A stretch of 64,000 bases of DNA from Ferroplasma acidarmanus Fer1 (GTDB lineage Archaea > Thermoplasmatota > Thermoplasmata > Thermoplasmatales > Thermoplasmataceae): assembly GCF_000152265.2 (NCBI RefSeq), contig NC_021592.1:1860001-1924000 (forward strand), read 5' to 3'. How positions within the stretch are numbered: the stretch's first letter is position 1; every line of letters begins with the position of its first letter. Under the pieces are notes generated by a model. The model was not told the DNA's origin and did no database searches. It saw nothing but the letters and a program-made list of their open reading frames with translations. This document shows positions 56,183 to 64,000 of the stretch, in pieces. The translations under genes and the position numbers were made by a program.

Positions 56183-56328
56183 TATAATCTATATAGCATG
56201 AATTTTAACTTAATAATTATATGTATTTCCGTAGAAATTCAGTTGTTTGAGTTAGCCAGTATTCAATAGATCTTTAAGTTTTTCCTTCTTCCTGCAAAAT
56301 TTCAGCACAGTATATATATCATAAAATA

Positions 56329-56523
56329 ATGTGCACCTTCTGTTATCCTGAATCATCTGCTATCTTGCAGTATGTTACTATTGGCCTTATTACCATTTTT
56401 ACCTTATTGTTTGTATATTCAACGGAGCTGCTTATCATCAATATAATAAATTACAAATTTTCACCTTGGTTGACCCATTTCTATAAAGGGAATATATGGA
56501 TTCAAAGAGAGGAAATGAACTAA
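56329..56523 (+). CDS. Possible small membrane protein
   Basis: 64 residues with one long hydrophobic segment (about 15-40, VTIGLITIFTLLFVYSTELL) and a charged tail. TATA-like GTATATATAT lies upstream at about 56309-56317, closer than ideal. No family recognised. Could be chance, given the AT-rich sequence. Confidence 0.3.
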   Translation: MCTFCYPESSAILQYVTIGLITIFTLLFVYSTELLIINIINYKFSPWLTHFYKGNIWIQREEMN

Positions 56524-56554
56524 GTTTGGATCAGGTGCAAAGCCGGATTGGTGG

Positions 56555-56617
56555 AATAAACTCTCGGCAAGAGAATTTATATTGTAAGTATATAGCACAA
56601 GGAATCGTGCTACATAC
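56555..56617 (+). ncRNA. Two tandem hairpins, candidate leader or small RNA
   Basis: Hairpin 1 (56555-56583): AATAAACTCT, loop CGGCA, AGAGAATTTATATT, pairing with a small bulge. Hairpin 2 (56588-56617): GTATATAGCAC, loop AAGGAATC, GTGCTACATAC, 10 of 11 positions paired. They end 46 nt before ATG 56664. They could regulate that gene, form a small RNA, or be a protein-binding palindrome. No known family recognised; not a tRNA. Confidence 0.4.
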
Positions 56618-56663
56618 CCCGTTCTCATGAATAATTTAAATAATTAAGTGCCCATAAACTAGT

Positions 56664-58046
56664 ATGGGAAGGCATGAGGATATAAAGGAATTATGTTCGC
56701 GTATATTGAACTACTACTATGTTGATGCTGATACTGAGTACCCAATATATGGAGACCAAAGAATAGATGTTGTGGGTTACCGCACAAATAAAGCCGATCC
56801 CGACATCGGAATAGAGGTTGAACTTACAAGCCATTTTCAACACGACGCGTCTAAACTCGCAAACACATCCAGTTTCCAGTTAAGATTTATTGTAACAGAA
56901 AATTCTGATACTTTGTCTATGGGGCCAATTACAAAAATTAACGAAAAAGTCATTGATATTGTACAACCACCCGATATAGATATGTCTTTCGAGAAGAAGG
57001 TGAGGGAATTTACAAATCAAAATGATAGGCCTTGGTATAATTATAAACAACCTTCTATGTCATCAGAAAGTGACAGGGATATACTCCCAGATTTTATTAA
57101 AGATATACAATACCAGAGACTCAACGTTAATGCAGCCGAGGATGTATTGTTCCGGGCTGCATTAGGTGGTATTCGCATGGGCGTCTACAAACAGGGGAGG
57201 ATTAATACAGAATATCATGGAGGTAATCCCACAAAGGAAATACTATATTTAAGTGCACAGGGTCTAATTTTGGAGGATAGGCCAGGAAGAAACTATGAAA
57301 CGGGAAGGCAATCTGTATATTATATATCAGATAACGGCCGCAGCTTAGCCTCGAAAATCATAGAAGAAAGGGTAGACCATAATATTGATGGCCTGTATAG
57401 TGTTAGGGAAAAGTATGGCTTCCCTGTTCTACTTATATCTTTAATTGGCGGGGGTGGAAACATTCTGGACTGGGATGATACCCCATATTCAAGCGTTGGT
57501 GACCAGTATTCATACATGTCCACATCAGTGAATTCAATACCCCGAGATTTAGTTGAAAAATTCAATATCCCTTCGAATCTGTATTCTCAAATGGTTCTCG
57601 TTGCTAACTCACCACTTTTTAGAGATATCGTTCGAGAAATATACAGGGATCTGATAGCAGCAGGGCTTGGGAACGAAACTGTATATGTTAGCTCCAGGGG
57701 CGATATATCTAAAGCATACGTTGTTCCTTTGCATACATTGCTCCAACAGCTCAACGTATCGGAAGGCCTATCGCATATGGGAAAATTGAAATCTTATGCA
57801 GAATGGCTGATACTAAGAGGGCATAATCCAGTAGTGCCATCCACACTATATGACGCATTTAAAGGTATCGGGTCAGATGTTCATAACGTAGAGAACCTGG
57901 TAGATAAATTATCGTCAGTAGAGATAACTTCAAGGCTACTGAAAAATGGCCCTAATACTATGGCAATTTACGATCAGACAAAATTCAATGATTTCTGTGA
58001 GAACGAAATGAAAACAATACTTAAAGATATTCTTGAAAATGATTAG
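56664..58046 (+). CDS. Hypothetical protein with PD-(D/E)XK-like N-terminus
   Basis: 460 residues. The N-terminal 70 carry YPIYGDQRIDVVGYR (D35) and DIGIEVELTSHFQHDASKL (E51, E53, K64), the alpha-beta arrangement of the nuclease-like fold, although the usual E-x-K is E-x-E. Next comes a segment like a winged helix (about 160-235, AGDVLFRAALGGIRMG-type, here AEDVLFRAALGGIRMG, then LYLSAQGLILEDR). The remaining ~220 residues are unassigned. May be a nuclease-helix-turn-helix defence or regulatory protein. ATG 56664 follows two hairpins. Convergent with the HEPN-like gene. Confidence 0.6.
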   Translation: MGRHEDIKELCSRILNYYYVDADTEYPIYGDQRIDVVGYRTNKADPDIGIEVELTSHFQHDASKLANTSSFQLRFIVTENSDTLSMGPITKINEKVIDIVQPPDIDMSFEKKVREFTNQNDRPWYNYKQPSMSSESDRDILPDFIKDIQYQRLNVNAAEDVLFRAALGGIRMGVYKQGRINTEYHGGNPTKEILYLSAQGLILEDRPGRNYETGRQSVYYISDNGRSLASKIIEERVDHNIDGLYSVREKYGFPVLLISLIGGGGNILDWDDTPYSSVGDQYSYMSTSVNSIPRDLVEKFNIPSNLYSQMVLVANSPLFRDIVREIYRDLIAAGLGNETVYVSSRGDISKAYVVPLHTLLQQLNVSEGLSHMGKLKSYAEWLILRGHNPVVPSTLYDAFKGIGSDVHNVENLVDKLSSVEITSRLLKNGPNTMAIYDQTKFNDFCENEMKTILKDILEND

Positions 58047-58243
58047 TAATACACTGTTTTTTAAATTTTTGTGCAATTTCTAACTGAATGCCATAAAGTA
58101 TAGTAAGTTAGAATGGTTGTTAACTTTATAATTGTCATCTATCTTTTCCAGTTCATTCATTAATATATATGCAAAATGAATCTATATACTCTCTTCCTAA
58201 TTTATGGGTAATAATCGAATCCTGCCTTTAAATTGTACTTCGC

Positions 58244-59479
58244 TCAATTTTGAGTATCTCCCCACAATGGCCTCGCTAATATACATTGTAATACAGTGGA
58301 TGTAGGTAAGAAGAAATCATCAAACCATTCTGAAATGCTAGGCTCTCTTACAATATTTGAATGTGCATAGTCATTGAGTCGGGAATATATTTCCGAATAA
58401 ATTATGTCGCCAAAATAACCAGTTACATGCTTCCCTATTAGAGCAAATGAATCTATAATGCATGAATTAATGCTCTCCAGTTCATCCTTTTGTAATTGAA
58501 CTTTTATGAGATTAGACATTAACCTGGTATCAGGCCTTGAAATCAACGCATAAATCGTTGCTTTATTATCACAATAATCACATAAACCAGTTACTGTTTC
58601 ATCATCGAATTCCGGTCCGGTGAACATCAATGACTTAATGTTTTGTATTGATTCAGTGGATGAATTCTCATTAATGCTGATTTTCTTTTTTAAACTTTCC
58701 GATAATTCAACTTCATGATTCCCACAAGCTCTCAAAGAAAACTCGTCACTACTCAGTAACATTAAATAGAAATATTCAACATTGCCAAAAACCTCTTTTT
58801 TAATTGTGGACCACCCATCACTATCAATATATTTTATCGTATTCATAAAAAATATACCAAGTGAATTTTCCAAGAAATGTTTTATTTTTTTCTCCTTTTT
58901 TGATGTTTTAGTATAATCCAAACCCAATTCTGAAAATATTTCCGGGTAAAATTTTTCCGATACTGCATGCAAAGAGCTTTTAACAGATTTCCTATCTACA
59001 TTAGATTCTAACGTAGAAAGAACTAAATCATCCAGATTTAAAGGTGTCAATTTTCCCCAATACCCAGAAAAAAAGGCATTAGCAAATGGATTTATACTAT
59101 CTTTATTTTTTATATCCTCAGGACTCCATGACGAAACAGTAAATAAACCTGCAAAAAGGAGATCTAATGCTGATCTAATTCCCCTTAAGGAATATTTAAT
59201 ATATCCTTCCCCAGCCAACTTGACCGAAATTGATAACTCTCCAAAAATATCTTCAAGTAAAAGTTTAAAGTAGCTCTCGGTTTTATTCCTTGTATTGTCT
59301 TTAGAAATATTTTCCAAATACCATGAATAATTCTCAAACAGTTCATGTAAAGTTGAAATGGCTTTTGAAATCTCCGGGTAAGTAGGATAGGGAACATTGA
59401 AAATTTCATAAAAATCCTTGGGAAAATATCCACTATGTGCCCATTGTGTGATACGTATTATATCCATTTGTTCAGTCAT
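58244..59479 (-). CDS. Large unknown protein with C-terminal HEPN-type RNase motif
   Basis: 411 residues. Near the C-terminus IYSEIYSRLNDYAHSNI fits the HEPN catalytic pattern R-x4-6-H (R367, H373), with a polar Asn close to Arg as common in defence HEPN RNases. A Cys pair (C300, C303, CDYCDNKA) just upstream may bind zinc or mark the domain border. The helical N-terminal part includes LRGIRSALDLLFAGLF. No family recognised overall. It is not beside an MNT gene. Could be an abortive-infection protein; inference from motif only. Confidence 0.6.
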   Translation of the reverse strand: MTEQMDIIRITQWAHSGYFPKDFYEIFNVPYPTYPEISKAISTLHELFENYSWYLENISKDNTRNKTESYFKLLLEDIFGELSISVKLAGEGYIKYSLRGIRSALDLLFAGLFTVSSWSPEDIKNKDSINPFANAFFSGYWGKLTPLNLDDLVLSTLESNVDRKSVKSSLHAVSEKFYPEIFSELGLDYTKTSKKEKKIKHFLENSLGIFFMNTIKYIDSDGWSTIKKEVFGNVEYFYLMLLSSDEFSLRACGNHEVELSESLKKKISINENSSTESIQNIKSLMFTGPEFDDETVTGLCDYCDNKATIYALISRPDTRLMSNLIKVQLQKDELESINSCIIDSFALIGKHVTGYFGDIIYSEIYSRLNDYAHSNIVREPSISEWFDDFFLPTSTVLQCILARPLWGDTQN

Positions 59480-59755
59480 TCTGTCTCAACCTTATGCTTA
59501 AGAAAACTATCAAACTATTTAGCTTTTCTGGAATATTGTAGGAGTTCATAGGTTTGAATCAATATGAATTTAATATACTATAAGGTTCCACTTCCTGTAA
59601 GATTTCAGCATATTGTATATTCCTGTAAATAACCCGCCTTCCACGCATTATTTTACTCAGAACTGGTTGAAATAGTTTCTCGATATAATTATGCTAATGT
59701 TAGTTACTAACCGTAAAAGAATACATTAATTAATAATATTTACTTATAGATTTAG

Positions 59756-61432
59756 ATGCTTTCTAACCTTCATGAAAGAATACCTCAATACATTCATCAC
59801 CATAAAAAAGATTTTCTGGCGTTTTTAGTAGCCATTTCGTTCGCTATAGCATATTCAATATTTTCTATCCGGCAGTATTACTCCCTTGGAACATCTGCAT
59901 TTGACCTCGGTTTAAATGCACAGGAACTTTATAGTTTTCTTCACACCGGAAGTTTCTATACGTCTTTGATGGGTGAAAATGCATTGGCGCAGCATTTCAC
60001 ATTGTTTAAATTTATAGAAGTTCCACTTTATTATTTGTTTCCTTCTCCTATTACCCTGATGATTTTTGAAGATATATTTATCGCCCTAGCAGGATATATT
60101 GTATACCTTATTTCTACAAATCTATTAAAAGACCATATAAAATCTGAAAAGATACTATTTCTTGTATCAATAGGGTTTTTACTGTCATATGAGTTTTCGC
60201 CATTTTCTGAAAGTTTGGTATCCTTCTCTTTTCACAATATGGCATTTCTGCCCTTCTTCTTCTTGTTGGCATTTTACTCATTCCTAGCAGAACGGAGAAT
60301 CCTGCATATTGTCTCCATAATATTCATAATATCTTTACATGCGAATTTTGTTTACATCGTGGGTGTACTTTTATTGTATGAATTCCTATTTCTTCATACA
60401 TACAGAGGCAAGAAAATTAATACCTGGTTTGTGCGTAATACAAACTCCAGGAGAATTGCAAGCGTTTCTATCTTCATATTAGCCATAGTATTGCTATATG
60501 GATATATTCTGCTCGCAGGGATTATAAAACTCCGTATAGCAGGAATATCTTCATTTTCCATTCTCCCCACAACAGGAGAAACTGGAACTCCTGCAGGATC
60601 CCCAATCGGATTGATATTATTGCTGATTGAAAAACCAGGTGAATTCATATCAATTATCAGCTCCAATCATGGGGAAAAGGTATTCTTCATTAATCTTCTG
60701 TTAAAGTCCAATCTTTACCTGCCTTTTTTTTCACCAATGTCACTTATTCTATCTATACCATATATGCTATATGCAATCCCATCGTCATATGCCTCATACT
60801 ATCAGCTTGGATACCAGTATTTTGCAATGTTGTTGGGTGCTATCTATATATCAGCCATAATGGGGGCGTATAACCTGATCAGGCTTGGAAAATATATGTA
60901 CCATCATTCGAAACAACTAAGATTAAAACTACAAAAGATTCTAAGTTATAAACCTGAAAGGACAGGAATTGCTATAGTATCTATATTAATAGTCCTGGTA
61001 CTGGTCATATCCCTACCATATGGAATCTTAGCGCCATTAGAATTGGAACAGACACCCCCTGGAAGTGTAATGAACGATATAAATAAAGAAATACCATGCG
61101 GGAGTGCCACATATCTCATCAATATGTCAGGGTATCTCCCAAAAAATGCATATATATTGACAGAAAACACATTAATGCCATATTTCAGCAACTATCTACA
61201 TGTATATGTAAGTCCATATACACCAGGATACTATATGAATTTATCAAAATACCAGTATATAATTATCCAGAATAATTCATTCTGGGCCACATATGGTGGG
61301 AACTATTCCCTGCAGAATATAGTTAACGATGGTTTAACAAATAGTAATTACACAATAATTGACATATATGTCCCTGGGAATATAATGATTCTGGAGAACA
61401 CACACGATATGCATGGTTACATAAAGAAATAA
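59756..61432 (+). CDS. DUF2079 multi-spanning membrane protein
   Basis: 558 residues, about 11 helices plus an extracytoplasmic C-terminal domain. GTSAFDLGLNAQELYSFL after the first helix and ALAQHFTLFKFIEVPLYYLF align with the same places in the paralogue at 30356 (SGWDMGIYMQAL; LAEHFSPILFIL). It belongs to the GT-C-like membrane transferases and starts the second glycan locus. ATG 59756 follows an AT-rich promoter-like tract (TTAATAATATTTACTTATAG). Confidence 0.85.
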   Translation: MLSNLHERIPQYIHHHKKDFLAFLVAISFAIAYSIFSIRQYYSLGTSAFDLGLNAQELYSFLHTGSFYTSLMGENALAQHFTLFKFIEVPLYYLFPSPITLMIFEDIFIALAGYIVYLISTNLLKDHIKSEKILFLVSIGFLLSYEFSPFSESLVSFSFHNMAFLPFFFLLAFYSFLAERRILHIVSIIFIISLHANFVYIVGVLLLYEFLFLHTYRGKKINTWFVRNTNSRRIASVSIFILAIVLLYGYILLAGIIKLRIAGISSFSILPTTGETGTPAGSPIGLILLLIEKPGEFISIISSNHGEKVFFINLLLKSNLYLPFFSPMSLILSIPYMLYAIPSSYASYYQLGYQYFAMLLGAIYISAIMGAYNLIRLGKYMYHHSKQLRLKLQKILSYKPERTGIAIVSILIVLVLVISLPYGILAPLELEQTPPGSVMNDINKEIPCGSATYLINMSGYLPKNAYILTENTLMPYFSNYLHVYVSPYTPGYYMNLSKYQYIIIQNNSFWATYGGNYSLQNIVNDGLTNSNYTIIDIYVPGNIMILENTHDMHGYIKK

Positions 61433-61477
61433 ATGTTAGATAAATTGAAACTGTAAAAATCTTAATTGCACATTAAA

Positions 61478-61951
61478 ATGTTAAAGTTTGTATGTGCTCG
61501 TATAAATTATAGTACGTATAATGGGATAACTCCACATTATCATCGAAATATTTTTAATAGGCATTTTCCATATGGAAGAGTGGTTACATATGTCACAACT
61601 GATTCAACATTAACAGGAGTAGGCAAATATGCCCAGGATCTATATCTTTTGCTCGCACCCGAAAGCAAAATATACCAGTTTCTTTTTAACCGCAAATTTT
61701 TAGATAGTTTTTATGAGAAACCATATATCGGATTCAAATCACCCTTATTGAATTATACTATCTCAGGGATGGCATTCAAATCCGGAATAAATACTATAAA
61801 CCATACTAATGATATAATACACATAACATCACAAACTATAAAGCCTGTTTTTAGAAATAAAAAAATGGTAATTACAATCCATGATGTCATTCCATTTCAC
61901 AGGAATATAGAAAATGATAGTACTATGGAAAATATAAAACAACATTTCATA
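61478..61951 (+). pseudogene. GT4 glycosyltransferase, 5' part, split by IS5-type insertion
   Basis: 158 codons up to the insertion. YVTTDSTLTGVGKYAQDLYL is the N-terminal GT-B motif of GT4 and MVITIHDVIPFHRN the following strand; the frame then meets TAG at the border. Removing the IS and one copy of the target duplication joins it in frame to 63002 (QHFI followed by KKYIKEY), restoring a 377-residue protein. ATG 61478 preferred over TTG 61466. The split must have happened recently. Confidence 0.9.
61942..61951 (+). repeat. 10-bp target duplication, left copy
   Basis: ACATTTCATA directly before the IS end; an identical copy is at 62992-63001. Confidence 0.9.
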
Positions 61952-62991
61952 TAGTGTGTTGCATAATTCATTTTAATTTAATAATTATCCCATAATAAAT
62001 TTAAAACTTAAAAGGAAAACCCCTATATAGTGAAATATAGGGGCGATTTGCTTTGACACCACAAATCAATAATAAAATAAATAGAAGTATAAAAAGATAC
62101 TGGATTGGTTCCAACAGAAGATGGGAAAAGTATAATGAATCACTTGTAGACAGGGTGGAATACCTTACAGATTTATCATTTATAAAGGATTATGATACTC
62201 TATTAGAGGAAAAGAATAGTGGAAAAATAGGCCATCCATACAAAGTTCCTGATGCATTGATAATGTATTTAGCAAGATTAAGATCTATATTTAATGTACC
62301 GTTCAGGTCACTTGAAGGGATATTGAGATCCTTAGCAATTATAACAGGAATAAAATCAATATCATACAGTGAAATATTCAGGAGGATAAGGAGAATTCAG
62401 CCAGAATTGAATAATACTAACAGTAAACTGGATTGCATTATAGATTCTACTGGATATAAGATAACAATAAGGGGAGATTACTTAGGCCATAAATGGCATA
62501 AGAAAAGGAAGGGATGGATAAAATTACATGTAATAATATCATTGAAGGATGTTAATGTATTATCATTTACTATAACAGATGAGCATACACATGACTCTAA
62601 GGCTGCTAGAAAACTATTGAGTAAGATGAAAAATAATATTCTAAGAATATTTGGGGATAAGGGATACGATTCAAAGTATATCTATAATATGTTCGGATAT
62701 AATGCAGTAATACCACCCAGGAAAAATGCTTCTACTAAATCCAGAGGTTCATCTGCAAGGGCTAAGATTGTAAGATATATTAAAAAGAATTCTATGGAAC
62801 AGTGGAAGGAGAATAATAGCTATGGTAAAAGGTGGATTGTAGAAATATATTTTTCAGGATTAAAGAGGGTAATGTCAGAGGTTATTAAAGCTAAGAAAAT
62901 AGAGTATATTATACAGGAATTAGCTCTTAAGGTTGTTAATTACAATATTATGAGGGGGATGACACATGCATATTAATTATACAACACACTA
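61952..62991 (+). mobile_element. IS5-type insertion sequence, 1040 bp
   Basis: Terminal inverted repeats of about 17 bp: TAGTGTGTTGCATAATT at the left and, inverted, TAGTGTGTTGTATAATT at the right, one mismatch. Flanked by the 10-bp duplication ACATTTCATA. Contains one complete transposase gene. All parts are intact, so the element is likely active or very recently arrived. Confidence 0.9.
62053..62976 (+). CDS. IS5-family DDE transposase
   Basis: 307 residues. DDE triad visible: D in CIIDSTGYKI (about 135), D in FGDKGYDS (about 198) and E in RWIVEIYFSGLKRVM (about 275, the Y-x2-R-like helix). Length and terminal repeats match IS5-group elements. TTG start 62053; no ATG is available in frame upstream. 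It is transcribed in the same direction as the interrupted glycosyltransferase. Confidence 0.9.
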   Translation: MTPQINNKINRSIKRYWIGSNRRWEKYNESLVDRVEYLTDLSFIKDYDTLLEEKNSGKIGHPYKVPDALIMYLARLRSIFNVPFRSLEGILRSLAIITGIKSISYSEIFRRIRRIQPELNNTNSKLDCIIDSTGYKITIRGDYLGHKWHKKRKGWIKLHVIISLKDVNVLSFTITDEHTHDSKAARKLLSKMKNNILRIFGDKGYDSKYIYNMFGYNAVIPPRKNASTKSRGSSARAKIVRYIKKNSMEQWKENNSYGKRWIVEIYFSGLKRVMSEVIKAKKIEYIIQELALKVVNYNIMRGMTHAY

Positions 62992-63001
62992 ACATTTCAT
63001 A
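62992..63001 (+). repeat. 10-bp target duplication, right copy
   Basis: ACATTTCATA directly after the IS right end, matching 61942-61951. Confidence 0.9.
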
Positions 63002-63661
63002 AAAAAGTATATTAAAGAATATCTGAAATATGATAACATTGTTACACTGACATCACACATCAAAAATCAGTTAATATCGGAATTCAAAGTAAACGATAAA
63101 AATATCACCGTTATTCCACCTTACATTCCAAACTCTTTTTTTCCGATGTCCAGCAAAGAACAATTGCGGAAAGAATTAGGTCTCCCTCTGGATAAAAAAC
63201 TCATACTATCTGTATCATCTGACCAGCCGAGAAAGAATATCCCCATGGTTAAAAGTGTGATGGATAATCTGGATAGCTCCTTCAAACTTGTCCGGGTAGG
63301 TATTCCGGTAGGTGATAGCATTACATTCAATGACGTGGATACTGTAAAAATAAATAAAATATACAATGCTTCAGACATGTTATTCCTTCCAACACTTGAA
63401 GAAGGTTTTGGCTATCCGGTGGTTGAAGCTTTTAAAACAGGGTTGCCTGTGCTTACATCAAACATAGATGTAATTAAAGAAGTTTCAAACGGGGCTGCAT
63501 TGCTTGTAAACCCTGAGGAATTAAAGGAAAATGTGGAAGGTATATACGGTATAATGGACAACCACGAATATTATGTAAAAAAAGGCTATGAAAGGGCAAA
63601 ATATTATGCTTCTTCAACTATAAAGGAAAAATTAATCTCATATTATAATGGCATTTTATAA
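62992..63661 (+). pseudogene. GT4 glycosyltransferase, 3' part
   Basis: Open from the right copy of the target duplication. Holds LILSVSSDQPRKNIPMV (donor-site strand) and LPTLEEGFGYPVVEAFKTG, the complete E-x7-E motif of retaining GT4 enzymes. A start at 63146 could give a 171-residue fragment without the acceptor domain, presumably inactive. Bases 62992-63001 are the duplicated target. Confidence 0.9.
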
Positions 63662-63714
63662 ATACGCGATTCTGTATAGCTGTAGAAATTATTAGGTTTT
63701 TGTAGAAAATTCTA

Positions 63715-64000
63715 TTAAATATATATTCTTGAATTCTCGCCCAGCAATAAGCGTTTTCCAGCGGGTTTTAATAAATTTGCATTCATGATAACAGAATTTT
63801 CTCCAATTATGGAATCGACTATTGTATTTTCCGTATCTATATTTGAATTATCCATTATTATAGAGTTCTCAATTGACGCCTTTTTTATGGTGCAGTTATC
63901 GCCTATACTTGTATATGGCCCTATAAACGTTTTATCCTGTATAACAGTATTATCTCCAATGATAGCCGGGCCCCTGATAAGTGAATCATCTGATAAAACA
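63715..64000 (-). CDS. Sugar-1-phosphate nucleotidylyltransferase, C-terminal beta-helix (partial)
   Basis: Minus-strand frame ending at TAA 63715, open to the window edge (95 codons). It shows hexapeptide repeats of a left-handed beta helix: RGPAIIGDNTVIQDKTFIGP, YTSIGDNCTI, SIENSIIMDNSNI, SIIGENSVI, and ends LLLGENSRIYI. This is the C-terminus of archaeal long-type RmlA or UTP/dTTP glucose-1-phosphate nucleotidylyltransferases. The catalytic domain lies beyond the window. It would provide dTDP- or UDP-sugars for the glycan locus. Confidence 0.8.
   Translation of the reverse strand, partial: VLSDDSLIRGPAIIGDNTVIQDKTFIGPYTSIGDNCTIKKASIENSIIMDNSNIDTENTIVDSIIGENSVIMNANLLKPAGKRLLLGENSRIYI

Larger units (their letters stand above)
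56183..56663. other. Intergenic with a small frame and two hairpins
   Basis: Between divergent genes. It contains a possible 64-residue membrane mini-protein (56329-56523) and, right before the gene at 56664, two consecutive inverted repeats (56555-56617). Confidence 0.6.

Noticed and set aside
56521-56620. Possible tRNA before the gene at 56664
   Set aside because: The hairpins do not form a cloverleaf, and there is no T-loop GTTCRANYC motif at the right distance.
1-64000. CRISPR arrays, rRNA and tRNA genes
   Set aside because: No regularly spaced direct repeats and no rRNA or tRNA consensus regions were recognised on reading both strands; a covariance-model scan was not possible.

Overview
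This window looks like the chromosome of an A+T-rich archaeon of the Thermoplasmatales type (Ferroplasma, Acidiplasma or a relative). That assignment is an inference. The visible grounds are archaeal-type TATA boxes placed about 25 nt before start codons (leaderless genes), ATP-dependent archaeal gene families (AAA/DUF234-type ATPases, CbiZ with a B12 ABC importer, HEPN-MNT pairs, MoeA fused to a binding-protein-like domain), many membrane permeases and a mercuric reductase. No rRNA, tRNA or CRISPR array was recognised.

Layout. 1-8.2 kb is accessory DNA: the end of an unknown gene pair with TOPRIM-like features, a dead short-chain dehydrogenase, an MFS permease, and a large PLD-DEAD helicase-DUF3427 gene cut in two by an IS605-type TnpB element. 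8.5-24 kb is mostly transport: TauE/SafE and MFS permeases, a DUF234 ATPase, an orphan family-5 solute-binding protein lying between two decayed tnpB 3' ends, a HEPN-MNT toxin-antitoxin pair, a cobinamide salvage set (cbiZ and btuFCD-like), a YbjQ-like protein and two APC permeases.

24.5-37.2 kb is a surface-glycan locus: GDP-mannose 4,6-dehydratase and a DegT aminotransferase (probably making GDP-perosamine), five glycosyltransferases, a flippase and a DUF2079 membrane protein. A mercury module (HMA-domain mini-protein and MerA) is embedded in it. 37.3-46.1 kb is a formate dehydrogenase and Mo/W-cofactor block: fdhA-DUF1641-fdhD, a YaaH-like membrane protein, mobB, and moeA-moeA-mobA.

46.4-54 kb is a gene graveyard and defence island. 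It holds fragments of an AAA ATPase and a DUF3800-like protein, a candidate small RNA, and then a 6.6-kb segment bounded by two inverted left ends of the same IS256-type element. Inside are a two-gene ATPase plus TOPRIM-like system (OLD/PARIS-like), an AbiEi/AbiEii pair with a decayed second AbiEii tail, and a retropepsin-like protease coupled to a frameshifted small gene. 54-59.5 kb has a frameshifted membrane gene, a VTT-domain protein, a PD-(D/E)XK-like protein preceded by two hairpins, and a large protein with a C-terminal HEPN RNase motif. 59.7 kb to the end starts a second glycan locus: a DUF2079 protein, a GT4 glycosyltransferase split by a recent IS5-type insertion with an intact 10-bp target duplication, and the end of a sugar-1-phosphate nucleotidylyltransferase.

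The best candidates for new biology are the cargo of the IS256-bounded island, the HEPN and PD-(D/E)XK-like genes at 56.6-59.5 kb, and the two structured RNA candidates at 46.76 and 56.56 kb.
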